In this document: positions 47,881 to 60,261 of the stretch, one piece after another
How the letters are laid out: each line of letters starts with the position of its first letter
Position numbering within the stretch: the stretch's first letter is position 1
Source of the DNA: Mucor racemosus
Lineage: Eukaryota; Mucoromycota; Mucoromycetes; Mucorales; Mucoraceae
Assembly: GCA_027405735.1 (NCBI GenBank)
Contig: JAPEHQ010000002.1
Location: 3,670,501 to 3,734,500, forward strand
Length of the DNA stretch: 64,000 nucleotides
Direction of reading: 5' to 3'
Notes under the pieces: generated by a model
The model's input: the letters and a program-made list of their open reading frames with translations, nothing else
Database searches by the model: none
Told to the model about the DNA's origin: nothing
Translations under genes and position numbers: made by a program

Positions 47881-49979
47881 ATTTACGGTTGTAAAAGGTA
47901 GGTTTCAGATGGTTTTCAAATGAATGTTTGAATGTCATCGCCCAGTATTAGGATTTCACAAACAACGCATCGTATTACGGTTAACCGAGTTTGACTGCTT
48001 TAACGGGCCGTTTTTTATGCAAACTCGAATGAGGGTATTCGAGTTTCTTCTTTTCTTTTTTTGTTAGCTAAGCTCGAAAACAGGATTGAAAAAATACTTC
48101 AACTTGTGAAACTGTCAAATATGCTATTATCAATTCATAATCCCATATTAACTTGACAATGTTGCTATTAACAGCCTCCTTAAGGCAAACCAATACTTGC
48201 TCCCACCCCGTTTTTTATCTGGGTTACAAAAGAACGGGCCGTTTTCCAACTCGAATCGAATGGCCGTTTCCGTTAAAACTCGATTCAAACTCGAATCGAA
48301 GCCCATTCCTACCCAGTATGGAGTCGAGTTACATAAAATCTTCAACAAAGATGTTTCTTACCCCTATTGGACTATTGATATCTGCTCAAAAACAGAAGAG
48401 TTAATACCAGAATATAAGTGCATTACTGACCAAACGTTGACCAACGTTGACCTAAAATTGATTGCAAAAAATTGAGTACTTAAATTGAGGTATCAATTTT
48501 GCATTCACAAGATACGTAGATCCAACTCCAAGCTACCCTACATTCTTTGTTACAGCGAAAAATATTAATTTTTCTTCGACATAATCAAAATAATAGTTCA
48601 TATCACAGCTTAAAACTATAATAATTGGGTTTCAAAATTGATTTGAAACAATGATCAAAAAATGATTCAAAAAACCAAATTTGTCCTATAGCTTAGGAAC
48701 TACAAAGTAAGTTGATCTAGCATATTAAATAATCTTTGTACAGTTTTGTACTCTGCATTCATCTAAATAAAATTTAGGAAAATATTTCACATTAAATTTT
48801 GGATAAAATGTAATTAAAATTTTGAAGGGTTTTTGAAGAAAAGCATTACTTTTTATAGATACTTTTTAAATATAAATAATGGAAATAATGCCCAAAAACA
48901 TTATCTGTCGATCGAGCCATTACTGAACATTTTAGCTGCATTTTTCATAAAAAAAACGAGACTTTTGTCAAAAACATTTTCAAATTCAAAATTTGGGATA
49001 AGGGTATACAGGGGAAACAATAAAGCTGGAATTGAAGATATTTCTTTGTACGCATTTTTGGGGATATCTCCACGAAAAATCAATATTTTGAAAAAAATTA
49101 AACTGGATCCAAGAGAGCTCAACAAGATTGATGACATAAATATATAGAAAAATGCCGCTCAATTTAACGAATATTTGAAATCTACTACAAAAAAGTCAAA
49201 AAAAAAAAAAAAGAAAAAAAATGAAATTGCTCAGAATTTTTTCATACTAAAACATGTCATGGAGCGCATCAAAAAAAGTAAGTTTCATTATTAGAAAGTG
49301 TTAGTATAATAGCTTGATTTTCCGTAGAGATATGGAGTCTCAAAGTTTTTAATTTTTAGCAGTGAAATATGTGTAAAAATCTGAAACATTAGCACTAAAA
49401 AATTTATACTGACTGCAGAAAATAGGATGTTTCCGGATACTTGTTTTTGAATTAAAGTTGAGCATCTCAGGTACATTGGCATATAATGTTTTCTTGGTGT
49501 TATTTAGTGGGAAAAAAAGTAGAGCAGGGATATAACGTGAGACTTAGTTTTCAAGGAAAAAGCGGTGAATTTCACGTGTTTTGGAGTCTTTTGCAAGGTA
49601 TAGAATAAATTTAGGAATAGATAGCATAATGCAATCAATTCATATCTGTTTTGCAATGTATAAGGTACATCCTGAAAAGCGTTTAGTATTAAATTAGTTA
49701 TAAAAAAGAGAGTGTGCTCCGATTTTAAGGATGGAAAACTATGCTCAAGCCAGTAATTACAAAAAAAAAAATGCAAAATCCATTTTAACTCATGGAGTGT
49801 AACGTTTCAAGATATTGTATCAATGGTTCACGAACTACAGCTTGTAGCAAAACAAAACTAGAAGTACTTCAAAAAGTGAATGTACTTTTTTCATTGCTTT
49901 ATTTAAAAAAAAGGCGACTATATAAAGACTATGAAATGTAACTGCTTATCTTTTACAACTAATATAAACAATTATAATA
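47880..49979 (+). repeat. R1 copy d, interrupted by a hAT MITE
   Basis: 47880-47948 and 48312-49979 are R1 (compare the reverse of copy b around 16730-16850); 48477-49979 is near-identical to copy c. The interruption is the 363-base hAT MITE. Confidence 0.88.
47949..48311 (+). mobile_element. hAT-type MITE (363 bp), TSD CCCAGTAT
   Basis: Starts TAGGATTTCACAAAC and ends GAAGCCCATTCCTA. Perfect 8-base duplications at 47941-47948 and 48312-48319, the hallmark of hAT insertion. Subterminal ACTCGAAT/ATTCGAGT motifs recur. The empty site is in R1 copy b. No coding capacity. Confidence 0.9.
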
Positions 49980-50762
49980 AAAAGCTAGGATTTATTATTT
50001 ATTAAAAGATATCTATTTTCACAATATTCTTGTTGGAAAAACAAAATAGCTAATAGTAACCAGCATTAGATAAATGCGAGATTAATTCTATATATAAGGG
50101 TGCAATAACGTTTTATTCATAACAATTTTAAATATGAAAATTCATTTTTTGCATAAAAACGACGAAGTAAATATTCTCAGATGTAGAACCATCAGCTGTA
50201 GGATTTCGTTGGTAAAATAAAGGCAACAAAGAGGATATCTAGCCATCCCTGACCTAAAGATTCAGCAAAAAAAAAAATTTATGCAAAATAGAGCTTACTG
50301 GAAAATTTATGACCAACAGCAGTATTTTGATGGGCAAATTAAGCTGTCGTAACAATAATAAAGTTTATTTACGAAGCAGCGCGAGTTTCAAATAAAGTAA
50401 ATAAGGTATTATCATGAACCTAATATAACAATATTGCATAATTCAGTAAGAAAAAGAAAAGAAAAGAGAACGATCATTAATAAAGTGTTATGTGTATGTT
50501 CTTTTGAGCGTTATTAAATTCTGTATATCGCAGTAATTGTTTTGCATGAATAATTATTTAAATGTTATTTCGTCTTTCCAAAAAAGGAATCTTTTCCTTG
50601 GAGTGTCAAAACAAATGACCGAAAACAATGCTTTATGATATCAGAGAGAGTGAAATTTTTTCATTAAGGGGGGGTAAACACTTGAATATAAATACTTGGG
50701 CTTTATAGATATTTTTTGTTTTTTTGCCTTCTCTCTATTTATACATACAGATCTATTGAAAA
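49980..50762. other. Gene-free stretch before the coiled-coil gene
   Basis: AT-rich; a G run at 50669-50674 and the promoter of the downstream gene. No repeat partner recognised. Confidence 0.5.
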
Positions 50763-51289
50763 ATGACTGTCAACAAACGTCCATTACCACCTACACCTAC
50801 CTCTACAAATGTAAAATATACAAATGTCAATGATGCTATCCAAATATTGCTTTTAGATACAAATATTGAAAACCTATCCGAAAGAGAGAAACGATGGTAT
50901 GCTGATTTAACAAATTGTCATAAAGCATTAGAACAAAAAGAGGTGTGTAAATTGCTTTTTTAATCAATATTTTAGAAACTTATTTGTAATTTAGTCTACA
51001 ATTAATAATCTAAAAACTATTGTAATGGAATGGAAAAAGAAAGCCATTGACTATGAAAATGCATATAAAAGCATGAAAGAGAAACTAGAAGGTAACTTTA
51101 TAGAGTTATTATCTAACTTTCTTATTAATGCAATATTCATGCATAGACCGTGAACAATTTTTAATAAAACAACACCAGGCAGAAATCGAAGCATTAAAAA
51201 AAGCACAAACTGATCAAGTGAATGAACATCTCGAACTGATTTTAGAATTAGAGAAAGAGAATCAAGGGCTGAAGAATACTGATCAATGC

Positions 51290-51320
<31 letters not shown>

Positions 51321-51936
51321 TACCAAATTCTAACATTTTAAATGACATTTACAAGAGTAGTACAATGCAATTGTGTAACGAAGCTCAAGTAAGATTACAT
51401 ACAAAAGCAAGCAATGTGTGTTATTAATCATTACCTTGTTATAGATTGCAAATAAACTTGCCAATGATTCGGTAGTGTATAATAAAGACAATTCTGATCA
51501 TTTAATACAAAGTATCAATGTAAGCATAAATAAATGATATAATAACAATAACAATTACTTATCAGTTTGAAATTAGGAAATGGTTCATGCAATGGAAGGA
51601 ACACTTCATGGATTTAAAACCAAAAACCAATGTTATTATAATCAAGATGAAGCAATGACAATACCGCCTGCTTTGGTTTCTGATTCTTCATATTCATCTT
51701 CTGATGAATCTACAGATGAACCAAATCTATCACCACCACCATCATCACAACAACAGCAACAACAACAACAACAAACTTCCAAGAAACGATCAATTCGCAA
51801 TGACTTTTTGTTTCGCAGTAATAGTAAAAAAAGTCAAGATGAATCATATCAATCATCAAAACGAATGAATTCTTTAAATGAACCACATCGATTACAACGA
51901 AAACCTACAAGAACTACTTCTTTACTATCCTGTTGA
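50763..51936 (+). CDS. PolyQ coiled-coil protein, function unknown
   Basis: Exons 50763-50942, 50995-51091, 51147-51388, 51445-51519 and 51577-51936 give 317 residues. A Pro-rich start (KRPLPPTPTSTN) is followed by a long charged coiled coil (SEREKRWYADLTNCHKALEQ, MEWKKKAIDYENAYKSMKEK, AEIEALKKAQTDQVNEHLEL), two Gln tracts (about residues 150-160 and 245-255), a Ser-rich acidic stretch (SDSSYSSSDESTDE) and a basic Ser-rich tail. All introns are canonical. It may be a cytoskeletal or septum scaffold, but no family is recognised. Confidence 0.72.
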
Positions 51937-53358
51937 ATAAAAATGTACATATTGTAATAAATAAGCCACCAAGAAGATGATTCAGGAACGGATTCTTGTT
52001 GAGCCACATGAGCCTCGTCCTAAACCACATTTGGGAGAAATTATGTTGCATTCTGATAAAATGCGAAAGCAGCATCTTTTTTCTTTTCAAACTAGTACGA
52101 TGAAATATTCGTCTAGCCAATTCATTCTTTCAGAATGCTATTTTAAATTTGTTTTTCAATAATTAATATCAAAGAAGAAGGTAGAAGAGGACCCGAGTTG
52201 GTAATCAATATTAAAGCTCTATCTGCAGAAGCAAATGAAAGAACTACAGGTATACTTTCTTCTGGAGCATCTCTCAGCAACACTACCAATTCTCCAGGTG
52301 CTGATTATGTTTAATAAGCTGAAATAATAAGCGAACTAGAATCCGAACGTTCAATGTTTCAGCCATTTTTCGACAGTACAAAACTAAATGTAATTGAATA
52401 GCAAAGCTATAAAAACTATGACAACCTTCCCATGATTGATGATACGAATAACCCTCGATTTTATACAAGTCAGTCAAGGCGTCTTTTATTTTTCTTTCTT
52501 TCTTATTTCCCTAATAAACTGTATTTTACACATCACATTTCTATATATTATAATCTTCGGTTGAAGCGCCATAAACCACACTTGAAGTACAAAAAAGCTA
52601 GATTGTATTTCTCACCTCACAACGCGAACGCACCCATTGGTGTTGCGACTTCCGTATTCTCAATCATTATCTCGTTTTTTTTTTTTTTTTTTTTTTTTCA
52701 AAATAGTGAAAACACAGAACATTACATTATCAAAGGAGAATGTTATTTTTTCTTCGATCGTTCAATGGTCTAGATTTATAAGGAGATATCGTGGGCTATT
52801 TGACTAGATGTATTTTTATATGCAAATTCCATAGATAAACGTATGTTTTTGTAATCAGGAGCGCATCTATGTATGTTTTTTTTACAGGGCAATTTATCAG
52901 GAGATGTTGGAAGAGAAGGAGATTTATACATGCTATTATGTAGATTAATAGTTATATACTAACATCTTGTTTCTTCTTCTTTGTGGATTTAATAGAAATG
53001 TCTAATCTCTTATAATCAATGTTATTTAAATACGATTTTTAATTTTTATTTTTGCGTCAAGGGGAGAAAAAGGAAGATGAGCTTTACTGTTTGAATGGTA
53101 AATAGATACATGGTGCATTACATGATAGTAATTTTTTTTTTGTCATTTTTATATATACATATATATATATACATACAACTATCAGGGGTCATTCAATAAT
53201 AATTAGAGGGGCATTGCATTAAACGCGATGAAAACCAAAATGAAGCAAAAAGTGTTTTGGTAAAATGATGAATTTAATGGTATAATGTATATAAAAAACA
53301 AAAAAGAAAAAAGAAAAAAAAAAAGTTTATATAACTTACAATCTATCATCATGTCAAC
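51937..53358. other. Gene-poor stretch with a possible gene remnant
   Basis: 51977-52165 and 52155-52313 carry short open frames in different frames (one ending TTNSPGADYV), perhaps a decayed gene after the coiled-coil gene. T tract at 52677-52698; (AT)n at 53150-53172. Nothing else recognised. Confidence 0.35.
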
Positions 53359-54318
53359 TTATACTCTCGATAAGCAAGCATAGTCTGAAAAGAAATCAAA
53401 CAAATGGTCGTCAATTAATATAGATTTGTCTAATAATGGAAGTAATTTTGATTTTAATGAATCCGTTTGCTGTGTCCATGGTGTCACTTGAAGTTCAAGC
53501 TGTTGATTATCGCCAAGTGAAAACAATCGATTAAAGTAAGCTAATACATCAGTTAAATCCTTGGATGTATTTGCTAACAATTGGGGCAAAACATCATTAT
53601 CCAATGCATTGAAAACTTGTATTAAATTCTGATGAATGTATTCATCCAATTCAAATGATAATTGTGTTGCAGATTGTCTTAAACATGTTGAACCAAGAAG
53701 CATATCTTCATGACCACAATATTTTAATGCTGTAGTTCGAATATAAGCTTCAAATGCAGGTTGTCCTAATTTGTCTGCTAGACGATCCCATGCAAGATGC
53801 AAACTGCCTTCGGTATGTGCCTGAATTGCTCCAAAAATTTGTGCATGTAATATTTCCAAGTCCATCATTTCCCAAGAAGATATTATCCTAAATGTCTTTT
53901 GTCTGTTATTATTACTGCTATTGATAATATCTTGTTGCTGTTGGTCTAATCTGTCCTTTTTTTGCTCAATCGATACCGATATATGCTTTTGAAATTGTTC
54001 TGATATAGTCTTGTATGTTCCAGATTTGATAGAATCTAAATGGTCAAATTGCCAATGCGTTGACACAAGTTGAGCGAATCTTTCTACTGGTATTTTAAAA
54101 TCTGTTTCTGGACATGTATTCGTATCTTGTTCTTCCTCTTGAATTGTATTATTGTTTTGTGGTTCATCATTTTGATTGGCTGATATGCTTGTATTACTAA
54201 CCGTAGATGTTGTGGTGGTTACTGCTGTTGATGCTGGTATAATTGAAGATGTAATAGGTAAACTTTTAGCAAGGAAAATTGTATTTAATAATAATAAAAC
54301 AATGCTCATCAATTTCAT
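53359..54318 (-). CDS. Secreted protein of unknown function
   Basis: Single exon, 319 residues. Signal peptide MKLMSIVLLLLNTIFLAKSL, then a Thr/Ser/Asn-rich linker (about residues 20-60) and a helical domain starting at CPETDFKIPVERFAQLVSTHW, with Cys near residues 69, 201, 212 and 315. Well-spaced cysteines and the signal peptide suggest an extracellular or vacuolar protein. No family recognised. A GA-rich microsatellite (54371-54392) lies in its promoter. Confidence 0.7.
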   Translation of the reverse strand: MKLMSIVLLLLNTIFLAKSLPITSSIIPASTAVTTTTSTVSNTSISANQNDEPQNNNTIQEEEQDTNTCPETDFKIPVERFAQLVSTHWQFDHLDSIKSGTYKTISEQFQKHISVSIEQKKDRLDQQQQDIINSSNNNRQKTFRIISSWEMMDLEILHAQIFGAIQAHTEGSLHLAWDRLADKLGQPAFEAYIRTTALKYCGHEDMLLGSTCLRQSATQLSFELDEYIHQNLIQVFNALDNDVLPQLLANTSKDLTDVLAYFNRLFSLGDNQQLELQVTPWTQQTDSLKSKLLPLLDKSILIDDHLFDFFSDYACLSRV

Positions 54319-54513
54319 TTTATTATTATTATTTTAATGATACAAGAATGAAACAAATAAGAAAAAAAAAGAGAGATAGAGAGAGAGAGAGAATGAAAAT
54401 GTTAAAGGAGGCTATTTTATATTTTATAAAGTAAGCCAAAAACAGGGCTTATTTTGTATCATTTTCTATTTTTGTGATCTGATGCTATTATAATAACAGG
54501 CTGAGATTTTTAT

Positions 54514-54623
54514 TTAGTACTGTTGAATCATATGTAAACCTTCTTTTTCTTCCTTTAGGTATGGCTCAATAACTTGTTTATCTAAATACTCATCGCTTAT
54601 TTGCATCTAAAATAATAATAATA

Positions 54624-54659
<36 letters not shown>

Positions 54660-55966
54660 TGCAAGGGGGTCATTGTGAGTAAAACGTCGTCAATATAATA
54701 TATTTCACCCTTACATGCTGTCCTGGACACACCAAAAATTCTAGACGTCCATGATCATTTAAATATTTGAGTCCAAGCCAATCTTCTGTGTAGAGCGTCT
54801 GATTTTGTAATGGAACAAGTTGTCGATCCTCATCATGTAACCAGAACCACTAAAGAAATACTTGAGTACAAATGTAACATTGACCCTCTATTATACCCGC
54901 TTACTGCTGTGTATCCAGGTTTAATCATTACATCTTCACTGAATCGAATCATAATGAATTTATTTAATGAACTTAGGTTATTTTTATATGCAATATTGTC
55001 GTTATTTTCGTTATTCAAGTCAGGTAAAAATCGATTTCTCTCCAAATAGGTTTTCTCATTTGTTGGATCTCGATAATACTGTGCTTGTATAATTCGATTT
55101 TGAACATAATCTGAATAGACTCCACTTTTAACCATTGTCCTCATTAGTTTACATGTAAAATCTCTTGGGTTCATACAATTAGGAATGTCTGATACACCTA
55201 TAAATAAAATATAAATGTCTTGGCTTGAGGAAATAATCTAAAATTCATGCAACATTTTGATTCAAACCTCTATGCGGGGAGCCAAATGTTATCAAACGAT
55301 GAACCACTGGCCTATTGCATCTCTCGACATATGCTCTAGAATGCAAAGATAAGAGATTTGACTGTACACAAATTACTATATAGTACCTTAAAAATAATCC
55401 ACCCTATATGATATTTATACAAATATATATATATATGATAAAAACAAATGAATACTCAAGGGGTAAAATAAGGGTAAAATAGTAGAAATACCTGAGAAAA
55501 TCCAATAGCGTTGAATCCATTTCGCAATTCAGGTATTTGCCCTAATTTCTCACAAACTGAATCAACTTGTTGATCGATTTTACCAAAAAACCCAGCTTTA
55601 TGATCGTCATCCACTGTATTACCCACTTGAATACTGTAGACAAATGTTCCAGGTAAACGGCTTTTAATTAAATCACTCACTCTACCCATAGAATCGGGAT
55701 TGCAACAATCATCGCCCATACCATGCCATAACACAACTATGTAATACAATGTTTAATCGTCTTGTTTCCTTTCTGTCATTATTCCCTTTATTTACCGGGT
55801 TTGTATGCTATACACCATCGTCCAAAAAATTCACGTTGATATTTTTAAAAGGGATATATTAAAATTCTGTACAATTTTACAACTCTTTCATTTCAGCCAC
55901 AACAAAATCATTACCAAAACATAGACTAGAACAAAATAGTAGGATGATGATGCTTATTAATGTCAT
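54514..55966 (-). CDS. PPT1: Palmitoyl-protein thioesterase 1 (PPT1)
   Basis: Eight exons: 55915-55966, 55796-55807 (12 nt), 55492-55736, 55387-55403 (17 nt), 55268-55335, 54905-55197, 54715-54849 and 54514-54606; 304 residues, close to the 306 of animal PPT1. Signal peptide MTLISIIILLFCSSLCFA is followed by YKPVVLWHGMGDDCCNP. The nucleophile Ser is in GFSQGG, formed across the junction to the 17-nt exon; the catalytic His is in VCPGQHMQIS. YVERCNRPVVHRLITFGSPH, IPNCMNPRDFTC and TLYTEDWLGLK match the family. It removes thioester-linked acyl groups from proteins in lysosome or vacuole. At the position of human VDP the sequence reads IKP, so which residue completes the triad needs an alignment. 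Confidence 0.92.
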
Positions 55967-56759
55967 ATCTGTAGAAGACTAGGAATTGTTTAGTATTATG
56001 TATCAAGAAGGGAAAATATGAAAATAATAATGGACTGTGAATTTGAGGTCATTTGTATTACACCATTACCAAGTGTACAAGCAAACAAGAAGATTAATGG
56101 GCTTAGCCCTCAAAGCCCATTAAAGCAATTAAAAATAGACGGTTATTTATTAGAGTTTTAATGGTTTATGCAATACATTATTGTATAGCCAAATTAGATC
56201 ATAAATTCTATAGTATTCTATTCGTATTTCATGTCAAATCTGCCCATCCTGAAATATTATGTATACTCGTTTTAAAAAAATCAATTTAATCACGTTTTAT
56301 TTCGAACAGAGAGCTTTGTTTTATTGAATTGATCAATTTAAGAATTATATCTATGATGTTGATAAATATCATTTGTAGTAAGGCGACAATGAGAACCATT
56401 GCTGCCCCCTTTTTACTTTTACGAAAAAAAGATCATCAAAAAGAAAGCATTTGATTCATCCATGTCCAAGTAGAATGAGTATATTTCAACAAGACCATGT
56501 AGCAATTCAGAGCAACTTGAGTACTGAAATATGTTCAGATCTATAATAAATAGCATGATTTATATTTAATCAGTCGCAAAAACTTGAATGGAATAGTTGG
56601 ATTTCAAATGTTTCAAATCCTTCAAACAGAAGCCTGGCATTTTCTCCAAACTAACCTCATAAAGTACAAAAAAATACAGAATATATTAATAGCTACAAGC
56701 TATATAATGTGTGCAATTCCTTGAAATAATCTGCCTGTCTGATAATTATATCTTTAACA
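55967..56759. other. Gene-free stretch upstream of PPT1
   Basis: Short inverted repeat GGGCTTAGCCCTCAAAGCCC near 56099-56120. No gene or shared repeat recognised. Confidence 0.45.
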
Positions 56760-57332
56760 AGAGGAGAAACTATATAGTACGTGAAATTTACGGCTTTTTA
56801 ATTTGAGAAACAGAGTTGATTTATATACAATCCTTGTTTATCCCCTTTTTCAATGGGCAACCGCAGAACAAAAAAATATAGACATGTACTTGAGATGATC
56901 AATTTTAATCCAAAAACGAGTATCCAAAAATATCCTATTTTTTGCAGTTGATATAACTTTTTTGGTGCTAATGTTTTAGATTTTTACAGGTATTTTACTG
57001 CTAAAAATTAAAAACTTTGAAGCTTCGTATTTCTACGAAAAATTAAGACATACTAACACTTTTGAATAATGAAACTTACTTATTTTGATGCGCTCTATAA
57101 CATATTTTAGTATAAAAAAAAATTGGAAATGATTTTTTCTTATTCCATTTTTTTTGACTTTTTGTAGTATATACTAGATTTCAAAATATTTGCTGAATTG
57201 AACGGCTTTTTTTTTTTTTTTTACTTTCATGTCATCAACCTCGTTGAGCTCTCTCGGATCCAATTTACTTTTTTCAAAACATTGATTTTTCGTGGAGATA
57301 TCCTCAAAAATGTGTACAAAGAGATACCTTCG
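56760..57332 (-). repeat. R1 copy e, truncated by L2
   Basis: Matches the first part of R1 copies b and c, then stops at 57332 within ACCTTCG, where L2 copy 2 begins. Confidence 0.75.
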
Positions 57333-57607
57333 CGTAATGATCTGTAATTTTGGACTAACAACAAAGGTCGATAATATGCTTATAGATATTATTCTTGTTA
57401 TTATAAATTGGTGATCACTGGATTGATGAAGACTGGTGTTCTCATTTATAAACTAGATATTAATTACGGAATAAATAAAAATAAAGGGAGTGTAACAAGA
57501 CAGATAAATCTACAAGGGATCATGTAATGATTTCCTTGTAGTATTTATATAATAAGGAATGAGGCAAGGTTTTGCATGAATGGAACTGAAATGTTTGACT
57601 CATTACA
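57333..57607 (-). mobile_element. Solo LTR-like element L2, copy 2
   Basis: Reverse complement of 19544-19817 with moderate divergence; ends CATTACA at 57607 and CGTAATGA at its left. Confidence 0.7.
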
Positions 57608-57745
57608 TAGTAGTACACATTTTGAAAACGACCGCAGCGAGATCAAAAGACTACTAATATAAAAAGCATTTATTATGAAATAGATTACATTTGATCTATC
57701 AGAATTAGGAATTACCGAACTACCGATTTAGAACATCTGTCAAAC

Positions 57746-58108
57746 TAGGATTTCACAAACAACGCATCGTATTACGGTTAACCGAGTTTGACTGCTTTAA
57801 CGGGCCGTTTTTTATGCAAACTCGAATGAGGGTATTCGAGTTTCTTCTTTTCTTTTTTTGTTAGCTAAGCTCGAAAACAGGATTGAAAAAATACTTCAAG
57901 TTGTGAAACTGTCAAATATGCTATTATCAATTCATAATCCCATATTAACTTGACAATGTTGCTATTAACAGCCTCCTTAAGGCAAACCAATACTTGCTCC
58001 CACCCCGTTTTTTATCTGGGTTACAAAAGAACGGGCCGTTTTCCAACTCGAATCGAATGGCCGTTTCCGTTAAAACTCGATTCAAACTCGAATCGAAGCC
58101 CATTCCTA
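57746..58108 (+). mobile_element. hAT-type MITE (363 bp), TSD TGTCAAAC
   Basis: Same length and near-identical sequence to 47949-48311. TGTCAAAC at 57738-57745 and 58109-58116. The related repeat at 61600-61640 carries the uninterrupted target (TGTCAAGC). Confidence 0.92.
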
Positions 58109-58276
58109 TGTCAAACCATGATATTCAACATGAGAATCAAGCAAGGTTACATGTCATGACTCCAATATTACCACTGAAACACAACATATTATATCCATAC
58201 ACATTAATAATAATTTCTATTGTCACATCTAATGGACTCCTGTCCATTAGATCATATCACACAATTCCAGTAACTA

Positions 58277-58771
58277 CAGTCGTGATTCGATTTAGTGAAA
58301 TCGTTGGGAGGGAGAAAAGTGTCATCTAAGTCGAATTTTCCACTAAATTGAATAAATCATTTTCCGTAATATTGGATCAAAAAACGAGAATAAAAAGACG
58401 TTACTAGTTTATAGTATTAAATAATATTGTTAATAAAGGCTTTTCATATTCGAGCAACTGAATTAAACAGTGGATAACAAGAAATTTAATAAAAAACTGA
58501 GGTAAATTAGGCACATGATTTGGTTATTCTCCATATTTCTTCTAATTTCATGGCTACCAGATCAAGCTATTACCGACTAAATACAGTTTTATTCAATAGT
58601 ATTTATATTTTACTAATATAGTGGGTTGGTAGAAGCGAAATTGTCCACTACTATTCACTGAATCGATTCAGTGGATTTAGGCAGTAAAATTATGAAAAAA
58701 AAAACGGAAGATTTCAAACCATTAAATCGAAAATCCGTTATTTACGACTCCACTATATCGAATCACAACTG
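58277..58771 (+). mobile_element. TA-type MITE, copy 3
   Basis: CAGTCGTGATTCG after TA (58275-58276); right end ATCACAACTG followed by TT, a mutated TA. The internal palindrome is present. Confidence 0.83.
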
Positions 58772-58989
58772 TTGTATATAAACCCATATTTAATTCATTC
58801 TAATAAACTGTACTTTTTACGTTGGTTTTAATTTACAAAGTCTCGATAAATCAACATTAATGAGTGTAGCGGAACAAAATATCCACTGTATAAAATACCC
58901 ATTGATTACAGATAAAGTATAGGAGCATAGCACGATCAAATGGTTTTATATATAAATACAATACTGTACTTCTAATACAAAAGGTAGCA

Positions 58990-59730
58990 AAAACAAGCGT
59001 AGCGAGATTAAACTGCTAACTCACTTAATACTATACATGATATATCTAAGTTTTAAATAAAAAAGCGTTTCTTTTTTTTTTTTAGCTTTTCTTATATTTA
59101 GGCATGTGCAATCTGAAAATTCAGACTTTTTAGCGGACATTTTTGGGGCTCATTTTATCCTTACCAACACTCATGATTTAGATCAAAAAACAGAAAAAAC
59201 AAATTTTGATACCAAAATCAACGTTTAAATACACTACATTGTGAGAGAAAATTGTAGCAATAACTAATATGTATTTCATAAAAGCTTAAAGTTGAACGAT
59301 TAGTAATAAATCCTTGTACTTTTGGCCCAAAAACAGTTTTTTGGTTAAAGGATTTTCATATAATATTTTGCAATATAAATAATTTTTATTTTTGACTGAG
59401 CAAATAGAGCACCAAATTCTGTAAATGCACATATTTTCTATTTTCATAATTGGTAGTCTAATTGAATCTAAATTTGCAAAAGTGAGCAACAAAAATTGAA
59501 AAGTGTCAAAACTGATGATCTGGACAGAAATAATTTTTAAATTAATAATCCATTTATTAGCCCTGTAAGTCTTAAAAATAAGAGATTTTATGATATTTGA
59601 ATTTTTTTTTTAATTATCTACTATGCTGTACCGACTCGATTCAAGTTTATTATTGTAAATATTTACACCTGTTGTTAATGCTTTATGGAAGTTTATTTGA
59701 CAACACTATAATCTTACATAATTCATCAGA
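58990..59730 (+). repeat. R2 copy D, older and partial
   Basis: Diverged match to 30155-30830 (landmarks TGAAAATTCAG, TTACCAACACTCATGAT, GATGATCTGGACA). No dynein-like fragment. Confidence 0.78.
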
Positions 59731-59904
59731 ATATGTTTATGTTAAATAAAACTAGAAATTTAATCAGGAAGTAAAGATATACCGTTTATTTTAATACTAT
59801 TTGATTTAGGGAACTATACTAATGATGTGATAAGGCAGTTTAGATGTTATTTAAGAGTAATGTGTCATGCTGGAATACCATGTTTCTGAACCATGCTTTT
59901 ATAC

Positions 59905-60261
59905 TGCTACAAAAACGTAATTATAAAAAGCGATAGGAAATACAATTATAACTCTTCTAAGTTTATTCAAGGTATAAGTAAAGTAACGACCCATCTACTC
60001 GATGGATCATTGCGGTATTTATATTAAATGCTTAATTCAAATTACTAATGCAGTAATTTGATCTTCTTGGTTTTAAAGCTGATGGGAAAAGGGATCAGCA
60101 ACTACTAATTCAGGTTATACAATTATCTATAATTGTTGTTTGTAATTTTAAATTATAATAGTTAAGTTTCTATATTTCATAATCTTGGCTCTCACACCAA
60201 ATTCATGTTATTCATTACTAATTCAATTTGATGTGTGAAAGACTGCCAGTAGTTCACATCA
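59905..60261 (+). mobile_element. Solo LTR L4, copy 2 (357 bp)
   Basis: TGCTACAAAAACG...AGTTCACATCA. Flanks TATAC and TACAC differ at one base, a decayed duplication. Serves as the MITE-free reference for 46274-47142. Confidence 0.8.

Noticed and set aside
48153..48475. Arg/Asn-rich frames shared with 57950-58159
   Set aside because: They lie within the hAT MITE, whose repeated ACTCGAAT motifs create pseudo-open frames.
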